Origin: Allacma fusca
Taxonomy: Eukaryota > Arthropoda > Collembola > Symphypleona > Sminthuridae
NCBI GenBank assembly: GCA_947179485.1
Contig: OX359246.1
Span: 35,195,632-35,259,631, forward strand
DNA: 64,000 nt
Reading direction: 5' to 3'
Translations under genes and position numbers: made by a program
Shown here: piece after piece, positions 61,401 to 64,000 of the stretch
Layout: every line of letters starts with the position of its first letter
How positions within the stretch are numbered: the stretch's first letter is position 1
The notes under the pieces: model-generated
Databases searched by the model: none
Seen by the model: only the letters and a program-made list of their open reading frames with translations
Told to the model about the DNA's origin: nothing

Positions 61401-64000
61401 ATTTTTAATTTCCTCATCCCATAATAAGCTCACGCTTTTATTTATAGAGGCTTAAATTATTCCAGATTTTTGTAATCTTGGAGAAAAGTGAATTCCCATC
61501 TTGTTAAGGGGCATTATGCGTGTTTATTTTTAGAATTATGAATTATATTCAGGTATGTGTGGACGTACTAATGTGTATGTGGACACAGAGGTATATGTTT
61601 TTTAAATTGGGCAGATGTAACTTTTTAAGGGAAATTGTATTTCAGGACTAAATTCATTTGACAGCTGAAAATTGAAATTGGAAATGATAATTTGACCTAA
61701 CTCAGTCAGATATTATTGTACTATATATAGACATTAGGTTTGAAAGAGTAACTAAGTATCTACATACATATAATTACATAATTATACATCTATGCTCGTG
61801 ACTTTTCTCTCAGAATTTTTTCCCTTGGTTGGGAGAAAAAGTTAGAAATAAATTATTTTTGCTGTTGGAGTTAACTCAGTTCCGTTTTTTTCTCCCACAC
61901 ACACACACACACACACACACATTTACTTGACGGTGGTGACTTGGTGGATTAAAGTGCTGACGTCAAACGTATAAGGAGAGAAATCTATGTAAATTGATGA
62001 AAGAGGGAAAGTTTCGGTTCGGTGTGAATATGTTTGTGTTTGTGTGTGTGTGTGATCAAATATTGCCATCAACAGGATTAACACTTGCGATGGAGTCAGA
62101 AGTTGTTGAGATGTGATGATTAGCGAGAGTGGGAAGTTGTTGGGAATGAGTCCTCTGAAATAAAGTACACAGACCCAAGCACACTCAACAGATTCCTATA
62201 TAGATATCTACATATGGGAATTTGAGTGCGGCTGTAATTATTCGGTAGGTAAATGTGTCTAGGGATGTAAATAATTCAATTCCGGTCTGTCAATGAATGT
62301 ATTTTGATATATCTAGGGATGTAATTACTATATGGAGTACATCCAATGTACTTTTGAATAAAGTGTAAATCAAGGATTGAGAGAGTGAGAGAGAAGGAGA
62401 GAGTGCTGGAGGTAAAGCAAATAAAGGAAAAGTCATCCTGGCAGTGAAAATGGATTTGACAGGGAAAATAAATAAGAATAAGGAATCGGGAATCTATTGT
62501 ACATATATACAGTGGGAAATTTTAAAAGGGAAGAAGTTTTTTTTCTTCTCTTTTTTTGAGCAAGAAAAAGGATTTTGCATTTGGCTTCCATTCTTGGATA
62601 TATAAGTATATGCAGGGATCTTCCTACATATGCATGTACTACCTGATATAGCTCCTCACGAGTACGAGTAGATACTCGAGTTTCGAGTTCGAGTACGAGT
62701 ACGGGTCGAGTACGGTATCAACTTAAATTGGTACTTGTACTCGTCGGGCGAGTATCCGTTTTCGTACTCGAACTTGAGTATATTTCTAACGAGTATCAGA
62801 GCGAGTACGAGTACGTTCAAAGTACTTGAACCAAAGCACGAGTACGAGTTCGGGACATAAAATCAAAAGTACTTGAACCCGTACTTGGATTTACATTTGA
62901 TACTCGAGTAATTTCCTCCAGCACAAAGTCCACATTCATATTTCCTATATTACAAAAAAGTTGTTTTTCCGAAGCAAAAAAGGAAAAGCGGTTAAATTCA
63001 AAATGACTACGAATAGCATGAAACGTTACACCTACAGCGTAAGTTATTGTTCAATTGATTACTACTGTAGTTACTAATTGTAAGTATTTACCTATCGCCG
63101 TAAAATATAATGGAACAGGAGAATAGGGCGAAATTAATGGAGATTAGAATGAGATTGACCTGACTGAAGAGAATCCAGTCGATATGACTGGCTGAATCAA
63201 ATCTTGATCTATTGTTCGTCGGCATTTTAATCTCAGTGGAGAAATTTTTCATTGCAAACACTGTTCGTAAGTTGCAGTTAAAAATTCTTGTTAGTGAAAT
63301 CTACTATTTGTTTTCTATGGCAATCTCTCTTTAACAAAAAATAGTGTCTAAAAAATTTTTTTTCGGTGTACTTGATACTCGAGTACGGTTCGAGTACGAG
63401 TTCAAGTACGGGTCGGTCGGTATAAACGTTTTATACTCGTAAGTACGGTCCAAGTTCGGTAAAAAGTTAAGAAATATTATACCGTACTCCGAGTACAGAA
63501 TTTTTTACTCGTACTTGAAGACACAAGTCCGGGTCAAGGGGGAATTTGACCCGACAATTCGAGTACGGTTCCAAGTACGAGTACGGTATGGATAACTACT
63601 CGACCCGTGAGGAGCTATACTACCTGACACGTACGGATGAAGATCATATTCACCTAAGTGCATGTACAGGATGTATGAAAAAAAATATGTATCTATTAAA
63701 TTTATGGATATGCGAGGGACATTTAGCATACGGAGCGAAGAAGTGTTCAATTTCAGTGATATCTACTACATTTTATGTACATACATACATATGTACATGC
63801 TACTTACAGATATAGATACTTTTATACCTACGAAAGGAAATATCTAAAATAAATTTTGTATGTGTAATAATATCCTGTACTTATGCATATGCTCTACATA
63901 TCTATATATTTCTATATATTTGATTCCGCACAGGAAATATGACTTGAAAGGGTCGACGGTAGACCGTGAAGCCTCGGACAAGGAGAAAGGGAAAGATCTG
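13065..64000 (+). CDS. PIP4K2: Phosphatidylinositol-5-phosphate 4-kinase (PIP4K, type II PIP kinase), N-terminal half
   Basis: Six coding exons (13065-13214, 16068-16165, 47568-47678, 49680-49818, 54725-54855, 63934-64000 and onward) splice in one frame. The enzyme phosphorylates PI5P at the 4-hydroxyl to give PI(4,5)P2. Family landmarks in order are [73 protein letters not shown], the glycine-rich loop in [13 protein letters not shown], the ATP-binding lysine in [33 protein letters not shown] and the conserved [18 protein letters not shown]. These track vertebrate PIP4K2A/B/C and the insect PIP4K closely, and are clearly type II rather than type I. About 222 residues of roughly 400 are inside the window; the activation loop and C-lobe lie to the right. 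ATG 13065 opens the frame; ATG 13095 has a better context (G at -3) and fits the family length ([11 protein letters not shown]), so I favour 13095. Confidence 0.95.
13215..16067 (+). other. PIP4K intron 1 (2,853 bp)
   Basis: The donor GTATGT is at 13215 and the acceptor CTTTTCAG ends at 16067. It contains an AAT microsatellite near 16008-16029 close to the acceptor. A 120-codon open frame (about 13342-13704, opening with TTG) lies in less AT-rich sequence and is not recognised. No RNA gene or transposon end was seen. Confidence 0.85.
16068..16165 (+). CDS. PIP4K2: PIP4K coding exon 2
   Basis: Encodes [20 protein letters not shown] through VDNHLFN and two bases of the next Lys codon. The donor is AACAA|GTAAGT. 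The sequence VMLMPDDF is a hallmark of type II PIP kinases. Confidence 0.96.
24013..24035 (+). repeat. (TC)n microsatellite
   Basis: An uninterrupted CT dinucleotide run inside PIP4K intron 2. Similar but shorter TC tracts occur near 31545-31575, 38580-38592, 48632-48651, 52857-52876 and 61082-61100. Confidence 0.8.
26153..26175 (+). repeat. (AG)n microsatellite
   Basis: A pure AG run in PIP4K intron 2. Comparable GA tracts lie near 25156-25180, 31060-31090, 35290-35312 and 43925-43939. Confidence 0.8.
28978..28997 (+). repeat. (AC)n microsatellite
   Basis: AC dinucleotide run in PIP4K intron 2. A similar run is at 38097-38112, and TG runs are at 28551-28568, 44120-44138 and 57788-57814. 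Confidence 0.8.
34113..34136 (+). repeat. (TG)n microsatellite
   Basis: Uninterrupted TG run of about 24 bp in PIP4K intron 2, capable of Z-DNA formation in principle. Confidence 0.8.
40432..40463 (+). repeat. (GA)n microsatellite, longest in the window
   Basis: A pure 32-bp GA run in PIP4K intron 2. In arthropods such tracts can bind GAGA-factor-type proteins. It is followed within 250 bp by several TC tracts (40543-40559 and 40620-40665), so the two arms could pair in RNA. Confidence 0.85.
41331..41359. repeat. 29-bp perfect inverted repeat (hairpin)
   Basis: Two 14-bp arms, TGGCTTAATGGGAA and its exact reverse complement, are separated by a single C at 41345. It is not composed of simple sequence, unlike most palindromes in this intron, so chance is a less comfortable explanation. 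Function unknown. Confidence 0.85.
47568..47678 (+). CDS. PIP4K2: PIP4K coding exon 3
   Basis: Starts with the last base of a Lys codon, then [20 protein letters not shown] and [16 protein letters not shown], ending with two bases of an Arg codon. The donor is ACACG|GTATTT, a weaker donor than the others. The exon is 111 nt and preserves frame. Confidence 0.96.
47679..49679 (+). other. PIP4K intron 3 (2,001 bp)
   Basis: Bounded by GTATTT at 47679 and ATTTATTTCAG at 49679. It contains an ATT microsatellite (about 48225-48247) and a TC tract (48632-48651). No gene or transposon end recognised. Confidence 0.85.
49680..49818 (+). CDS. PIP4K2: PIP4K coding exon 4
   Basis: Encodes (R)[20 protein letters not shown] then [20 protein letters not shown] and LKQYHP. 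It contains the glycine-rich loop (SGKSGAKF) and the lysine of IIKT that contacts ATP in PIP kinases. The donor CCT|GTAAGT is at 49819, phase 0. Confidence 0.96.
49819..54724 (+). other. PIP4K intron 4 (4,906 bp)
   Basis: Bounded by GTAAGT and an acceptor TGAATTACAG ending at 54724. It contains TC tracts (52857-52876, 53863-53875), a poly-T run near 53720-53735 and an inverted pair of octamer-like motifs (51725-51748). A 110-codon minus-strand frame near 50675-51007 is not recognised. Confidence 0.85.
51725..51748. promoter_or_regulatory. Inverted pair of octamer-like (ATGCAAAT) motifs
   Basis: ATTTGCATGC, a 4-bp ATGC spacer and GCATGCAAAT form a 24-bp palindrome with two outward copies of the POU-domain octamer ATGCAAAT. 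Binding is inferred from the consensus only. Confidence 0.35.
54725..54855 (+). CDS. PIP4K2: PIP4K coding exon 5
   Basis: Encodes [20 protein letters not shown] then [20 protein letters not shown] and KIH plus two bases of an Arg codon. The donor CACCG|GTAAGT is at 54856. It matches the conserved HG.TLLPQ.LGM.RL and VVTRNVFS motifs. Confidence 0.97.
60271..60315 (+). repeat. Five-unit tandem array of a 9-mer (CTTCTTCCT)
   Basis: Four exact copies of CTTCTTCCT and a fifth ending in G. The pyrimidine-only strand is the sense strand of PIP4K intron 5. Confidence 0.9.
61896..61921 (+). repeat. (CA)n microsatellite
   Basis: Uninterrupted CA run of about 26 bp in PIP4K intron 5, preceded by a T/C-rich tract. 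Confidence 0.85.
62639..62646. repeat. Left target-site duplication of the hAT-like element
   Basis: CTACCTGA directly abuts the left TIR and is identical to 63620-63627. Confidence 0.8.
62647..63619. mobile_element. Non-autonomous hAT-like element (MITE), 973 bp, with TIRs and 8-bp TSD
   Basis: The ends are perfect 14-bp terminal inverted repeats, TATAGCTCCTCACG on the left and its reverse complement on the right. The element is bracketed by an exact 8-bp direct duplication, CTACCTGA, at 62639-62646 and 63620-63627. An 8-bp target duplication with short TIRs starting TA and G at position five is the hallmark of the hAT superfamily. About 230-260 bp at each end is crowded with CGAGTACGAGTACGG-type motifs in both orientations, a subterminal repeat array able to fold back extensively. 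The central part (about 62911-63364) is not repetitive and has no long open frame; a possible zinc-finger remnant is discussed in the findings. Exact ends and exact target duplication suggest a fairly young insertion in the PIP4K intron. Confidence 0.82.
63620..63627. repeat. Right target-site duplication of the hAT-like element
   Basis: CTACCTGA directly abuts the right TIR and is identical to 62639-62646. Confidence 0.8.
63934..64000 (+). CDS. PIP4K2: PIP4K coding exon 6 (cut by the window edge)
   Basis: Starts with the last base of an Arg codon, then [20 protein letters not shown] and DL to the edge. DLKGST..R is a near-invariant motif of PIP kinases. The exon continues to the right. Confidence 0.97.

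Larger units (their letters stand above)
54856..63933 (+). other. PIP4K intron 5 (9,078 bp)
   Basis: Bounded by GTAAGT and TTCCGCACAG. It contains TG, AC, ATT and 9-mer microsatellites, a candidate recursive splice junction at 61552/61553, and the hAT-like element at 62647-63619. No conserved exon recognised. Confidence 0.88.

Noticed and set aside
1-64000. CRISPR arrays, operons, riboswitches or other prokaryotic systems
   Set aside because: Spliced exons, intron sizes and repeats show a eukaryotic nuclear locus; no regularly spaced repeat-spacer array was seen.

Overview
The window is nuclear DNA from an animal. Coding sequence is broken into short exons with GT/AG splice sites, the DNA is AT-rich, microsatellites are everywhere and one intron is about 31 kb. 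The protein sequences look arthropod-like; the motif-rich TA/TATG intronic texture suggests a copepod such as a sea louse, but that is an impression, not something the sequence proves.

Three protein-coding genes can be read with confidence. (1) Positions 205-1216, plus strand: the last three coding exons of an LRRFIP (Flightless-I-interacting protein) homologue, ending in the conserved C-terminal coiled coil. (2) Positions 5857 down to 4525, minus strand: a complete five-exon proteasome activator PA28-gamma/REG-gamma (PSME3) gene encoding 262 residues, with the activation loop, the nuclear-localisation-like basic patch and the conserved C-terminus. (3) From about 13.1 kb to beyond the right edge, plus strand: the first six coding exons of a phosphatidylinositol-5-phosphate 4-kinase (PIP4K), about 222 residues, roughly the N-terminal half. 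Its introns are 2.9, 31.4, 2.0, 4.9 and 9.1 kb, so PIP4K introns account for most of the window.

Layout: 1-1216 LRRFIP 3' end; 1217-4524 convergent 3' flanks of LRRFIP and PSME3; 4525-5857 PSME3, with a possible upstream exon to 6076; 6608-7801 a 1.2-kb element with Tc1/mariner-like ends and TA target sites; 7.8-9.4 kb unexplained intergenic DNA with an AAATAC-rich repeat; 9.48-9.72 kb a GC/CpG-richer promoter-like block; 10.4-13.06 kb probable PIP4K 5' noncoding region; then PIP4K exons and introns. Intron 5 carries a well-delimited 973-bp non-autonomous hAT-like element (62647-63619) with perfect 14-bp terminal inverted repeats, an 8-bp target-site duplication and dense GAGTACGAG subterminal repeats.

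The genes have no evident functional partnership (cytoskeletal/signalling adaptor, proteasome regulator, phosphoinositide kinase). No RNA gene, CRISPR array or prokaryotic feature was seen. Most longer open frames inside the PIP4K introns look like chance products of strand-asymmetric base composition.
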